From: Lytechinus pictus
Lineage: Eukaryota; Echinodermata; Echinoidea; Temnopleuroida; Toxopneustidae
Assembly (NCBI RefSeq): GCF_037042905.1
Contig: NC_087258.1
Coordinates: 12,885,501-12,949,500, forward strand
Length of the DNA stretch: 64,000 nucleotides
Direction of reading: 5' to 3'
The position numbers and the translations under genes are program-made. Positions 1 to 12,500 of the stretch are shown piece after piece (the stretch's first letter is position 1; each line of letters starts with the position of its first letter). The notes below the pieces were generated by a model. That model saw only the letters and a program-made list of their open reading frames with translations. It was not told the origin of the DNA and made no database searches.

Positions 1-320
1 CCTTTTCCCCTTTCCTCCCCCTTTCCCTTTCTTTCTCCCTCCTTTTTTTCTTTTATTTTCCCGGTGAAATCCGTCAGGGGGCGCAACTTGCCCCCCGCCT
101 GTTACGCTACTGGTATTTCAGTATGTCTGTGTATATGTCCTGCAGGTTTCTTGTCTCTTTGAACATAATTTGTTATTTTCTTCCTTGTTTAAATTTTTTC
201 ATTGTTTGTAATTATTATATGTATGTATTTGTTACTTGTATGCAGGGCCCCCAAGAAAAACAGTGTTTAGTCCACTGATGGGGTTACCCTGGGTAAACAA
301 AACGAAAAAAAGATATATTA
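1..320. repeat. Pyrimidine-rich tract and LINE-like 3' tail
   Basis: The first 60 bases are an almost pure C/T tract. Bases 243-310 (GCAGGGCCCCC, then GGGGTTACCCTGGGTAAACAAA, ending in an A-rich run) resemble a second stretch at 49878-49950 that also ends in A-rich sequence. This looks like the 3' tail of a non-LTR retrotransposon. There is no coding content. Confidence 0.4.
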
Positions 321-563
321 GAACGTTTGGGGCAGTATTTGCAAATTAATTTGAGATGCACTTGGACATGAACCAATATACAATATAATATACTCTGAGC
401 TAGCTCAGATTCAGAGTTGAGCTATATAGCTCAGTGGCGACACGCGCACTGAAAACATGCTGATATAGCGCCATCTGACGTTAGCATGAGTGATCTGATC
501 TGAACTCTGGCATCACGTTGAGAACGAATCTTACTGAACTAAATTTATGTTTTGGGAGTAATT
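321..563 (+). promoter_or_regulatory. Presumed POLR2D promoter and 5' UTR
   Basis: This is the stretch immediately upstream of the POLR2D start codon. It contains a run of GAGCTAGCTCAG/TAGCTCAG repeats around 397-435. I see no convincing TATA box or initiator, so the promoter role rests only on position. Confidence 0.3.
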
Positions 564-3500
564 ATGGCTGCATTTGTGCCTGGTCAGGAAGAGCAAGAGG
601 AAGATGCATCGGAGCTAAAATTTCCCAAAGGTGAGACAACCCAAATATTATTATATATGATTAAAGTAATAAAACATATACCGGTATACATGTATATAAA
701 AAAATTGCAATTTCTTTCGTCCGAGTCATGCACGCGACACGGCACCTTGCTCAACCCGAGATCAGCCCGGTGCGCTCCGGACGAGTGCCGTCAGAAAGGC
801 CTGGCCAGTGACAGTCGCGCCCGGCTATCTGGCTACAACTAGCACTTCACTCTTCAGGTGAAAATTATGAAAGGCTGTTCCAGCATGTTTTTTAAGCTCA
901 CAATGAGGCTCAATATCTACGATTCACAAAACTGTTTGAATTTTCAAATTCCGACTTCTAGAAAATAGTAGAACTAGAAGTTAGAACTAGAAGTCGAGTT
1001 AAAGTAAAAGTTATTCTTAATCTTAATCTTATTGTCATCTTTGATTCTTTCATTCTTTGTCACAAAAACAGGGCTTTTTCAGTTTTTGTGGACAAAAGAC
1101 GATTGCATAGGCCCCTAATCTTATTTATTATTCTCTTTGTTTTGGGCATGGCACACTGTTTAATACATAGCTTATGGGGAATGTACTACTAGTCTTGAGG
1201 ACGCAATGATGATGATTTTTAAAATAATGAAATATACTTCTTCATCATTGACGTCTTGACACTCTTCCCCCAGTCGCATAAGAGAAGGACCATAATAAAG
1301 ATGGATTTCCCTCGGAAATCCATCTTTAGAAAAAAAAATCACTTTAATTGTATTGATTTCATTAATTTTCACACCTTCCTACGCCTAATGCGTAGGAAGG
1401 TTTTAAAAATTATAACATGAAAATGTGAAAAATTTAAGGTTTCTTACCTAACTGATGCCGGATAAACACCTCGATCCACATGTAAACAACGTAAGTACAA
1501 TAGCGTCGACCCTTGAACCGCTTATGTATGACGTACTTCCGGCTAGCGATGCCGTTCTGATGAATAATTTATAGAAAAAAAAATTATTTTGCAAATGTTA
1601 AAATTTATCACGTAATTAAAAATAATTGGTATGAAACTGACAATTATTTTTAATTTACGTGATACATTTTAACATTTGCAAAATAATATTTTTTTTCTAT
1701 AAATTATTCATCAGAACGGCATCGCTAGCCGGAAGTACGTCATACATAAGCGGTTCAAGGGTCGACGCTATTGTACTTACGTTGTTTACATGTGGATCGA
1801 GGTGTTTATCCGGCATCAGTTAGGTAAGAAACCTTAAATTTTTCACATTTTCATGTTATAATTTTTAAAACCTTCCTACGCATTAGGCGTAGGAAGGTGT
1901 GAAAATTAATGAAATCAATACAATTAAAGTGATTTTTGTTTCTAAAGATGGATTTCCGAGGGAAATCCATCTTTATTATGGTCCTTCTCTTATGCGACTG
2001 GGGGAAGAGTGTCAAGACGTCAATGATGAAGAAGTATATTTCATTATTTTAAAAATCATCATCATTGCGTCCTCAAGACTAGGAATGTACAAGCTCTGAC
2101 TTTATTTAAATCTTTTGAAAGCTATTTTGCAATGATTTTGACAACCCTTTTGGGCCTGTTGCATGAAAGGGTCTTTCGTAGAACCATTCTTGATTCTACG
2201 TAATAAGAACGAGATATCGCTCAACTGTTTCACAAAGCCGATTTGGGCGATACGAAGAATGGTCCTTGGAAAGACACCTCCAGACATGTCCTACGTAGGC
2301 ATGATCTTCTTTGCACACCGCCCGCCACCGTCAGCATTGAGAGAAAATGCGTTTACGGCAAGCCACACTGACATATCACCTTTAAACATTTTGGGGGGTC
2401 ATTCGATTGCACTCTAGCTGATGCATTTTATCTGGGATGGCGCCAAGTTATTTTTACATGGGGGCTGTCAATAATTTCACGGCAAAACAGATGTCATTTG
2501 AACTTCTCCGGGGTAATCTAGGCCAATAAGGGGCCCCATATAGTTACAAAAATATATATGTTTTCTTTTATTTTCTCACATTTTCTCCCTCTTTTCCCTA
2601 CCCCTTTCCCTTTTCCATTTTTTTTCAACCAGACTTGAAATATCGAAATGGGCGGCAATTTATCTGACCCCTCATGATTTTTCATTAGATAAACAACATG
2701 AAAACAATTTTTTCAAAAAGAAATTATGTATGGTAAAGAAAACATGTTTATATAACATTCAGCAAAAAAAAAAGCGATACAAAACTAAGATGTTACTTAA
2801 CATGCTAAATCATTTATCTATTTTCATTTCATTTTCATAATCATTTATTTTTTTTTGCTGCATGAGATTAATTACAATCAATGAAAATTGTTGGATTTGT
2901 GCTAACTTAATTGAGATATGATGAATGAAACAAAAAAAAAACTGCGGAACAAAGTTGCTAATTAAAATATAGATTAGGTCTATAGCTTAAGAATCCATCA
3001 CAATCATTACAAATGAAGATAAGTTGTACCTATAAAAGAAAAGGTTGGAAATTCCATACGAAAAGGCGCATTTTTAATCGTTGGGTAGGCCCTATGTCAT
3101 GTCAAAGCAATGTAAGTCTCAACTTCTTTGAAATGTTGAACATATATATTTTGTTATATTCTTGAAGCTTATATTGTTATATAATATATAAACTTCCATA
3201 AAGTTATCAAATTTAAATATGACCAACGTTTATGATCATGATCATTTATAGCATTGTTTCTGTAGTGTAAATAGTATTTTCCTGATCCCTATTGCGGATT
3301 GATTTCACACATTGTTCTATGATTTATTATTGCAAAGCACTACTTTAACCATGTGACACGTACGTTTGCAGCAATGTTCATATTTTGCTTGCCTTCTAGA
3401 TAATTTTCATGCAAAGGTATGTTTATACTCTAAACACTCACATATGTATTTCTTGCGTTATATCTGACAAATAAATAAATTCGATTTTTCACACGCAGCC

Positions 3501-6500
3501 TCTCATATTTTTCTTTTTAATCTCATACAATCAGACACGTTGATTTTGTTTACTTCATTCAAACCACATTTTTACCTCAACAAATAACATTTAAAGCATA
3601 TTTTGCAAAATTATCACTATAAATAAGTATTCTATAAAAAAAATCAATATATTGAACTAATACACTGTCGAAATTTCTTAGTTACATCAATTTTTATGTC
3701 GGACAAGGGTCTCTTTCGTTGAAATATCAATGAAAGGTGTCTCCAAAAGGGCACCGCGTTCTAGATAAGGGAAATAATGAAAATTTCGATTTTATCCAGT
3801 TATGTTTGTGAATCTTTGAATTTTTGTCTTGTTTTACCACATAAAGTAAGATCCATACATCAATTCTACAATCAGTAACAAATAAAACATTATTTGATCT
3901 CCATTTATTGAAATATATGATTTTATGAAAAATAGTCATTCCGAAATAAAAGGTTCAGGTGGCGATAAAGACTAAATGTTTTTCCGATACTATCGATATC
4001 AAACGATGTCGCGGACTTGGAAGACTAAATTGCCTTCGTGAAACGGAAAGCGCTGATTTGTCGCCAATCTTCCTATCTCGGAAGAATGATCCTAGGACGT
4101 TCCTACGTATCGCTCATCTCGTCGTGCTACAGGCTCCTGGACGATTACCCCCGGACAATTACCCTCCTGCCCCTGGACAATTAACCCCCCCCCCCTGCCC
4201 CGGAAAATTCCCCCCCCCCCCCCCGGCTACCTCGAGCGAAGTTCATGCAGACTCCACTCCACTTCACTACCGCTACACTACACCTACCCGAACTTCGAGA
4301 CGGTGAACCAGTTCGGATATACCGAGTCACAAAGAGGGGATGGAAATCATTTTTATCGTAAAAATTAAAGGAAAAAAAAATAACGAGAAAGATGAATAAC
4401 TTAATATCCTCCGGTTATCCTCAAAATTTTTGATTTTGGGCCAGTATCTTTTTCCTCACACGTATTATTCACAGCCGATTTCAAAACATCGCATGCGATG
4501 ATCGCGATCGGTTTGACCTGCGACCAATCGCAATGCCAACTATTTTTGCAATCACTTTAACAATAAAGATTAAATTAACCCTATGAACCCTGAATTAATT
4601 GGGACGGTCCTGACCCTAATGCTAAATTATTTGCAGATATATATCGAGATTATCAGCAAAATGAAGGAATGTATGACATTTAAAATAAGTTATCTCCCAT
4701 TCTCATTCGAGCCAGACATGTCAGCGGTACCTCACTCCGCTGGTACCCAGCCTGGCCCAGCTGATGTTATTTAGCTTCCCGTACTTACGATAATCTCAAA
4801 TTTTGTCTAAAAATCACTGCTTTGACGGAAGTGAAATTCAACAGTAGCTTTAATAATACGCATACGTCTTGCCATGTATTATCGCACAAGCCTCCTTGGT
4901 AAGGTCATTATGATGCTAAAACCTTAAATGAAAGCCAATCGTCGACGAAAATATAATCTGAACTTATTGATTCAATATCTCTAAAATGAAATCATTTTAA
5001 GGTCACCTGATATCTAAAACCTTTGCTTTTTGAATCACATGACTTGAAGCCGGTATTCCAGCTTTTCGGGTTCAAAGAGTTAATACTGTTTTTTGTACTG
5101 TCCAAGAAACTGAATTGTCTTGTAAGCTGCATATACATGCAGGGGCTGCGGAACGGTTTTCAAAGTGGGGGGGGCTGAGCCAAAAGTGGGGGGCTGACCA
5201 TGCAGAAAATCACAATCGTATGGTCATTTTTGCGTTTTTGCACACGGGTTTTGGAAAAAAGTAGGGGGGCTGAAGCCCCCCCAGCCCCCCCCCGGTTCCG
5301 CGGCCCCTGCATGTATGTATAAAGTACATGTATCGGTGTTGTGGATTATATTTTTTTTTTTACAAAATACTACTAATATTGATTTGACAATAAAAAAATT
5401 GTATTCAAATTATGCTTCAGTTCATTGTACTGACATGCTTTCAAAGACATTTTTTTCCACATGAAATTATTAAATTATAAAAATTATTTCATTTATATCT
5501 ATTCTTATGATGTCATACTTGGGTCTGTTAAGCTAAAAGAATGGAACATTTATAAAGCTCTTAATCTGTTCTCGTACATTTCACGGTAGAATGGCATAGA
5601 ATGGTCAACGCATTCAATGATGTCGTCCGTGAGCTGATCACGTGGTAAGGGCCCAGATTCGAGTCGTGGTGCCGTAAACCTTGTGCTCTTGAAAGCTGTC
5701 GCGTAAAACTGTGCCCCGATACCAGACAACATATTCTCTACAGGTGTTACAAAATTCTTTGGGAATTCATTACTGGGGGCCCATTGCAGAAGGCCATCAC
5801 TGTAGGGAAACCCGACATCCTCACAGAAAACCTTCAAGATTTTCTGTGGTTCGGAGACAAGGTCGAAAGCATCGATGATGATAGGGTTTGGGTCGATGTG
5901 TTCTTGGACATACTTCCAGAGTTGGTACTCCTTCTCATACCAACTCTTTGGCCGTACCCCAATGCCGTCATCGCGAACAATGTCGAACTTGTCTTCATGC
6001 ATATAGTTTTTGTTTTGATCTTGCGAGGCTTTAGCTGCTAGAATGCTCTTCCGGAAAGATGCAAAGACCCTTGACGGTTCTCGAATAAGAAACACGTATC
6101 TGAAGCCTTCCGGAAGGTAATCCTGTACATGATCCACGATGTAGCCCATCTCCTTATGAAATATATACTTGCTTGTTGCATTTTGTAAATCTTGTTTGAT
6201 GTCATGACACCTGGAAATACAGTGTAATAAAGAAAAGATTAGTTCCAATAATGAAACAGACAAAAATAAGCGTTTTTTTTTTCAGTTACATGTACATAAA
6301 GTGAACCCAGACCAGGGTTGACAATTTATCATGCTTTTTGTTATTGTGCAGATGCTGTCAGATATGATTTGGAGCCTTGTGTAGAAGCCTTACAGAAATT
6401 TCCAATGGTATTTTTGGCCCAATTGGCCTAAAATATGACTTAGGGACTGGGTGGAAAATGTGCGCCAACCCTGTCCCAGACAATATTCTTTGGAGAGGGA

Positions 6501-9500
6501 TTGGAAAAGAGATGAATTAATTGTTTTTAATCTTTCATTGGAGCATAAATAATCAGATATTCACTCATTGTAAAAACAAGTAAACCAAAGCAGGGAGTAG
6601 AGCTATATAATTCTGTAGATGTCCAATGCTTTATGCTTGACTGAGGCAAAAATATATAAGCCTATATATACATACATGTATAAGTGAGAGAGGGAATATT
6701 TATCATTTGGAGATGAACATTTAAATGGAAAGTATTCATTGAAATGCCTAAATTTGACATCTGACTTAATTTTCTCTTCATCACTTTTAATATCTTGGCT
6801 TTTACTTTGCCCTTTTTGCCCCCCTCGAAAGTGCTGTCTCCCTTGATACATAGGCTACCTCATTCTTGACATTTCAGAGGGAAAAAGGTTTGAAATAACA
6901 ACTCTAATGATCTTCTTTTGCATACTGATTTGTTTACTGAATTGTTTCAAATGTCCAATGAATTGTAGCTACATGAATGTTTCCTGCTGACCAAGTCAAT
7001 GATTCTTAAGTATACTTGAAATTTGTTCTGACTGCTGTAAAAATATTGAAAAATAATACCTAGATTAGATACAGCTTTAAATCATTATGCCGTTATTCTG
7101 TCTTATAATATATCTCATGTTTAATTTGTAAGCATATCTTTTTTTCTAAAAGTTAACATGAAGTTGCAGAAAAAAAACTTTTAAAAAACTTTGGAAATCT
7201 TGAAGAAAAAAATAACAAGGTTGACATGTAACTTACGATATTCTTCTGGGGATTAATTTTCTGTCTGCTGAAACCATCATGGGATTTGCATTCCAAATCT
7301 CGATCATCCGTTCATAATCCTTCTCATTCCCAACCAATTTGAACGGGAGTTTGCGGCCCATCATTGCCGACTCGAACATTTTTGAAGTCAGCTCGACGTA
7401 AGAGAACAGCTCAAAGTAGACTTCCATTCCATCGATGGCACCGAGACATTTGGTGAGAACGGTGGATAACGACCTTGGCACGCACCACAAACTGACCTTA
7501 ACTTGTTCTTCCGCCATTGAATTTGAAAGGACAAACTTGAACAATCCCTCACAATACCTCACTATCCCTCAAATGAATCTTCTTACGATATAGTAACACC
7601 CAAGAAAGGAGCCTTCAGGGGTTCATCAGTGTTGGTGGCATGTGAGAGAAGGTGTGCTTGAACTACCAATTTTGGGTGACTTAAACATCAACTGATACAC
7701 ATGTCTCCTGACCGAAGTGTTTTGAAATAAAAGGAATGACCAAACTAGACAATAGAAACCTATGTAAACATTGCATGATTGACATTACGGGTATGTTACA
7801 TAACATGTTTAGAGAGTATTATCTATCATTACCTGCATTTAAAGTTGATATAACAAGGAAAAGAATATCCACAAATTTGGTATCTACATGTAGCAAAGCC
7901 TACATCCTTTATAACCTGTTCATACATGTAGACATATTAAATATTGTGGCTTCTTGATATCCTCGATCGAAATCCTCAAACTAGCCTCTTCCATTAGCGT
8001 GAAAACTCTGCATCGTAAATGAGCCAGTTCGTGTCAAGTCACATCATAGCATTAGAATATTGTCCCGGCTGTGCACAGAAAACTTGCAAGAGCTATGGAG
8101 AAGTTTAGTATTGTGTTTTTTAAAAAGGTTGAAAGTTATAACCCAAAACCCTATGTACGATAGTTCATATCATGTATGTAGTTGACACTATGAATAACAT
8201 TTTGCTGACTCAGATTTGTGAGACTGTGCTAACGATTGGTATGATGTTTGTACCACTACCAAGTAGATTTTTTTCTTTCTTGTTGACTGGCAAGATTGCC
8301 CGTGTTTGCTATAGATCCGGTCGTTGTTTTTTTCACGGTACATGTAGCACACGTGGTTGTGTTTTAGCATCCATATGCACACAGGCCATTGTTTACGTGG
8401 AAGATATTAACGTTCGGGGTTTCGGTCTTCCATAATTTTCCTTTCCCTTGTCCTGATTGGGCCCTTGACATGACGATCCTCGTCAATCGTTTATTGGTAT
8501 AAATATTACAGTCAGCCTGGGGTAAGTTAAAATAACTCTCACAGTTCAGTATATAGGTAGAAATATTCACATGTATTCAGCAGAGTTTGTGCAAAGCAAG
8601 CTACATGTATCACTATTCGCTAGCGAGAATTCTACAATCAGTGCTTCCACAACTTAAAACTGGAATTCCTTATTTGAGCTCCAAAATTTCCTTAAATTTG
8701 GACAAATTTCCTTGAATTAGAGTCTGGAGAAAACCTGTCTATATTTTTGCGTTACAAGCCTAGTTGTTTCACTGATCATGTAGAATGTTGCATACATGTA
8801 TCAACAGATCAAATGCTATAAAGCCTTTAATAGTTGCTGTTTGATCAGGCACAGAGAAGAAAGTAAAGAAACAGAACTAACAGAAACATTGTTATGCACA
8901 GTACAGGCAGCAATTCAATGCACACAACTCACAATAGCTAGTCCAGATTGGAACTTGGTGTATGCATGGAAGTTCCCTATCCCAAAGCTAACATAGAGGG
9001 CACATGACTCCCAATCTCTAATAAACAAGATGGAAATTACAGTAGACTTTTACTGCCATTGTTGTTTCAATGCCCTGACAGATCTAAGGTGAAATTTTAA
9101 AACACATTTTTATTTAAACAAATGAATTATTCATTTGTCTCCAACAATTTTAGATATATTTTTACTTACTTGAAAACTAATGAACATGATGACCCACATG
9201 GCCAGACTCTTCCAAAAAAAATACTGCAAATTTCATCTTGTGCACTTGTTCCTTGACTCTGAAACAGAGTGAAATTTGGGTAAATGCAATGTACATGTAT
9301 AGCTGAGTACTTCTCTTAACATTGTCTGAATACATTTTGTACAAAGATGGGTTTTAATGACAGCTGAGATTAAGTCAGCAAGCAGTTTTACTCCTTAAAT
9401 GCAATAAAATTTTGTGAATTTATACTTTCTTTCATAACAGGTTGGTGCTACATAGTATGCATTATTGAAGTTTTGTGAATAATTTGCTTAATAATATTTT

Positions 9501-12500
9501 CACAAATTCATTGTTAAAAATAGCTACATTTCTATATCATTATTGCCTATATGATTTATGGCTACCAGCCATACTGTAAAATGTCATTTTGTTGGAAATA
9601 AAAATAAAATGAGCATGACAAACATGATGAAGTAAGTCAAGCTTTAATCAGTAACCTGACAGGCAATGGATACATTGACATTCCTAAATGCAGAATACCA
9701 AGTTTAAAAAGAAAATAATGTATAGATGCTCTCACTATTATTTACCAATTTTAAAATGCTCTCACCATTATTTACCAAGTTATTCCTGAAGACTCTTGTA
9801 GAATGTTTTCCGAAGATTGCAGGCTTCCCCATCATCTGCATTTGACTCCATTCTTTTATGAAGTTTGATCATTTCTCTAGAGGGTTCCAATTAAGTTTGT
9901 AGCCTGTTGTTTGCCCTTCTGTTTGAATGCCATTTTCGTAACCATTAGTCCTAACAAGCTTTCCTGTTTCAGGGATGCCCTGTGGTCCGTTTTGATGAGC
10001 TTTAGCTGACTGAAAACTCTCTCTACTGTTGCATTAGAAAAGGGCAGTGATAGCAGCACTGAAATGACCTTGGTGAGATTAGGGTATACCAGACTTCCAG
10101 TCCCATCTTTTGCCATGAAGACATGCTGCCAGTATTCTTTCAGTGAAAGGTTTCCATTTAGCAATGGGTCCAAAGCTTGTTTCCTCCACTCTGTATCAGT
10201 ATCTTGTGAGTTGGCTACATCACTTAGATATGAGAGCTGCTGAAAGACTGGTGAAAGTGATGGCATGGTGAGGTTGAATGCAACAGATGGAGACATGCAG
10301 GCATGTCAGGAAATCGAACTTATCCAGACCGCTGAATCTAGATAAGATCTGTGTCACACATTCCATCAAGAAGTCTTTACAGTGCTTATAGAACAACTGT
10401 ATGTCAGGATGGTCTTTCCCTATGTCCTTTGCAATTTCATTAATAGTATGAGTTGCCTTCACACCTACATACACTTGAGAAAGAGGGACATGAGACTGGA
10501 GGTCATTAACATCAACATGTAGTAAAGATCTCTGACGAAGATATGAGAGCTTTAAAAAGTCTCCTGCCAAAGCAGATACCAGTTTCGAAACATTCTCCTT
10601 CAGGGAATGCAGCAAAGGTATGTCACTTTGAAAGAGTTTATTAAACTCTGTCAATCTACCAAGTTCAAATGCCATAAACTCCAAGTATGCTAATGTGTAC
10701 TTATTGTTTAGACTTTTCAAGATACTGTCATTTGTGTGAGTTGGATCATTTAATGCAATACCTTGAAAATAAAGTTTAAGGGCATTATATTGTTCTAGGA
10801 TTCTATCAATACACTGCTTCATTGACAACCATCTGGTCTGTCTACTTCTCAGAATTTGGTGCTTTTCGATGTCCAGGAACTCTTGAAATTCCTTGAATGC
10901 ATCACATCTTTGTGAAGAGAGACTGAAGTGTGAGTGAATGTTTCTACACAAATCCTCAAGTGACTTAGGAAGTTTCATTGCTGCTTTTGAGGCACATAGG
11001 TGAATCAAATGACAGGAACACTTCACTGGTATAATCCATGGGAAATTTTCTGTCAGTAATTGCGACACAGAATGATGGGCTCCAAACATGACATTACATG
11101 TATCTGAACAGTATCCTATCACATTTCTCATTGGAATACCCTTTTCTCTCAGACATCCCACAACACACCTGTAGATTGTATTGGCTTTACCATCAGGCAT
11201 ACTGATGACATAAACTAGCACATTATTCATTCTGAAGTTTGATTTGTCAAAGTAAATTCCCATTACAGCCATCTGGCTTGTGGTTGACCTATCTGTTGTC
11301 TCATCAATGATCAATGAAAACTTGTTTTCCTTAAAGGAGAATGAAACCCTTGAAACCAGCTGAATCCATATCAAAGAGAAAAATCAAAGAAACACATTGT
11401 TGAAAGTTTGAGGAAGATTGAATGAATAATAAGAAAGTTATGAGCATTTGAATATTGAGATCACTAATGCCATGTAGATCCTCCCATTGGCAATGCGACC
11501 AAGATCTGTGATGTCACACACGTACAACTCCCTCATTACTTAAGTACTTATTTCACTTATATTCTCACTTTTATAGAGTCTATCACAAGGTGAGGTGTTC
11601 TCTTTATGAGAGGACAAGTACAGAGGTTTCACAACATTATATCATTGATGAATCGTTTGTCATATGATTAGAATGAGCAAAAAGAGATGTTTTGGGGTAT
11701 ATTTTCAGTGTCCAAAAGGGGAGAGTTGTTCATCTGTGACATCATAGATCTTGGTCGCATTGCCAATGGGAGGATCTCCATAGCATTAGTGATCTCGACA
11801 TTCAAATGCTCATAACTCTTCTATTGCTAGTCCTATTTTACTCAAACTTTTGTTGGTCTTATTCTTTGATTTTTCTGCTTTCACAAAAGCTAACTTGCTC
11901 CAAGAGTTTCATTCTCCTTTAAGCTGATCTATGCCTTCCTTTATAGCATAATGAAATCCCAAAACCTGGCAAATTGTATTTGTTGCCTTCTGTTTTCCAA
12001 GGGTGACATGTTTCAGTGTACAGTCATTTGGGAAAAGACTTCTCATTAATGCAAGAAAATCATCAGATAGTGAAATTGGAAGGTTATTCTCCACAAGAAA
12101 ACTTGCAATCTTTATTTCCATTTTTGCAGCCGGTTCTGAGTGTCTTGATGTCGAAAACGCTGAGTTTATTTTCGGTTGTGACTTTTCAAGATGGGCATGC
12201 ATTTGAGAAGCTTCTTGATGTGACTTTGTCCCTGCATGTCTTACAAGTGCTGTTTTTGCACAACCTACCTTTGTTTTACAGTATTTACAATACGGGTAAA
12301 TTTTACCCAATTCCTTCTTAACATTAAGCCAATTTGAGAAGCTGGGATCTGAAAGCCAATTATCACAAAAATTTTGTGTACACTTAGCTTTTTTCTTTGT
12401 CGCTGAACTTGAAGAAGTTGAGGAAGACTTAGTTGAAGAAGCAGTACCGGTAGAAGTACGATGCTTGACCCCGGCTTCGGTCCGTGGAGGCTCATCAATC

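Noticed and set aside
552-842. 96-codon frame running past POLR2D exon 1
   Set aside because: It reads through the exon 1 donor (GTGAGA at 631) into intron; only the first 22 codons from 564 match RPB4.
1172-2099. Two identical 66-codon frames (one per strand) starting [13 protein letters not shown]
   Set aside because: They are the two arms of the palindromic element, with no family resemblance, and only reflect the inverted repeat.
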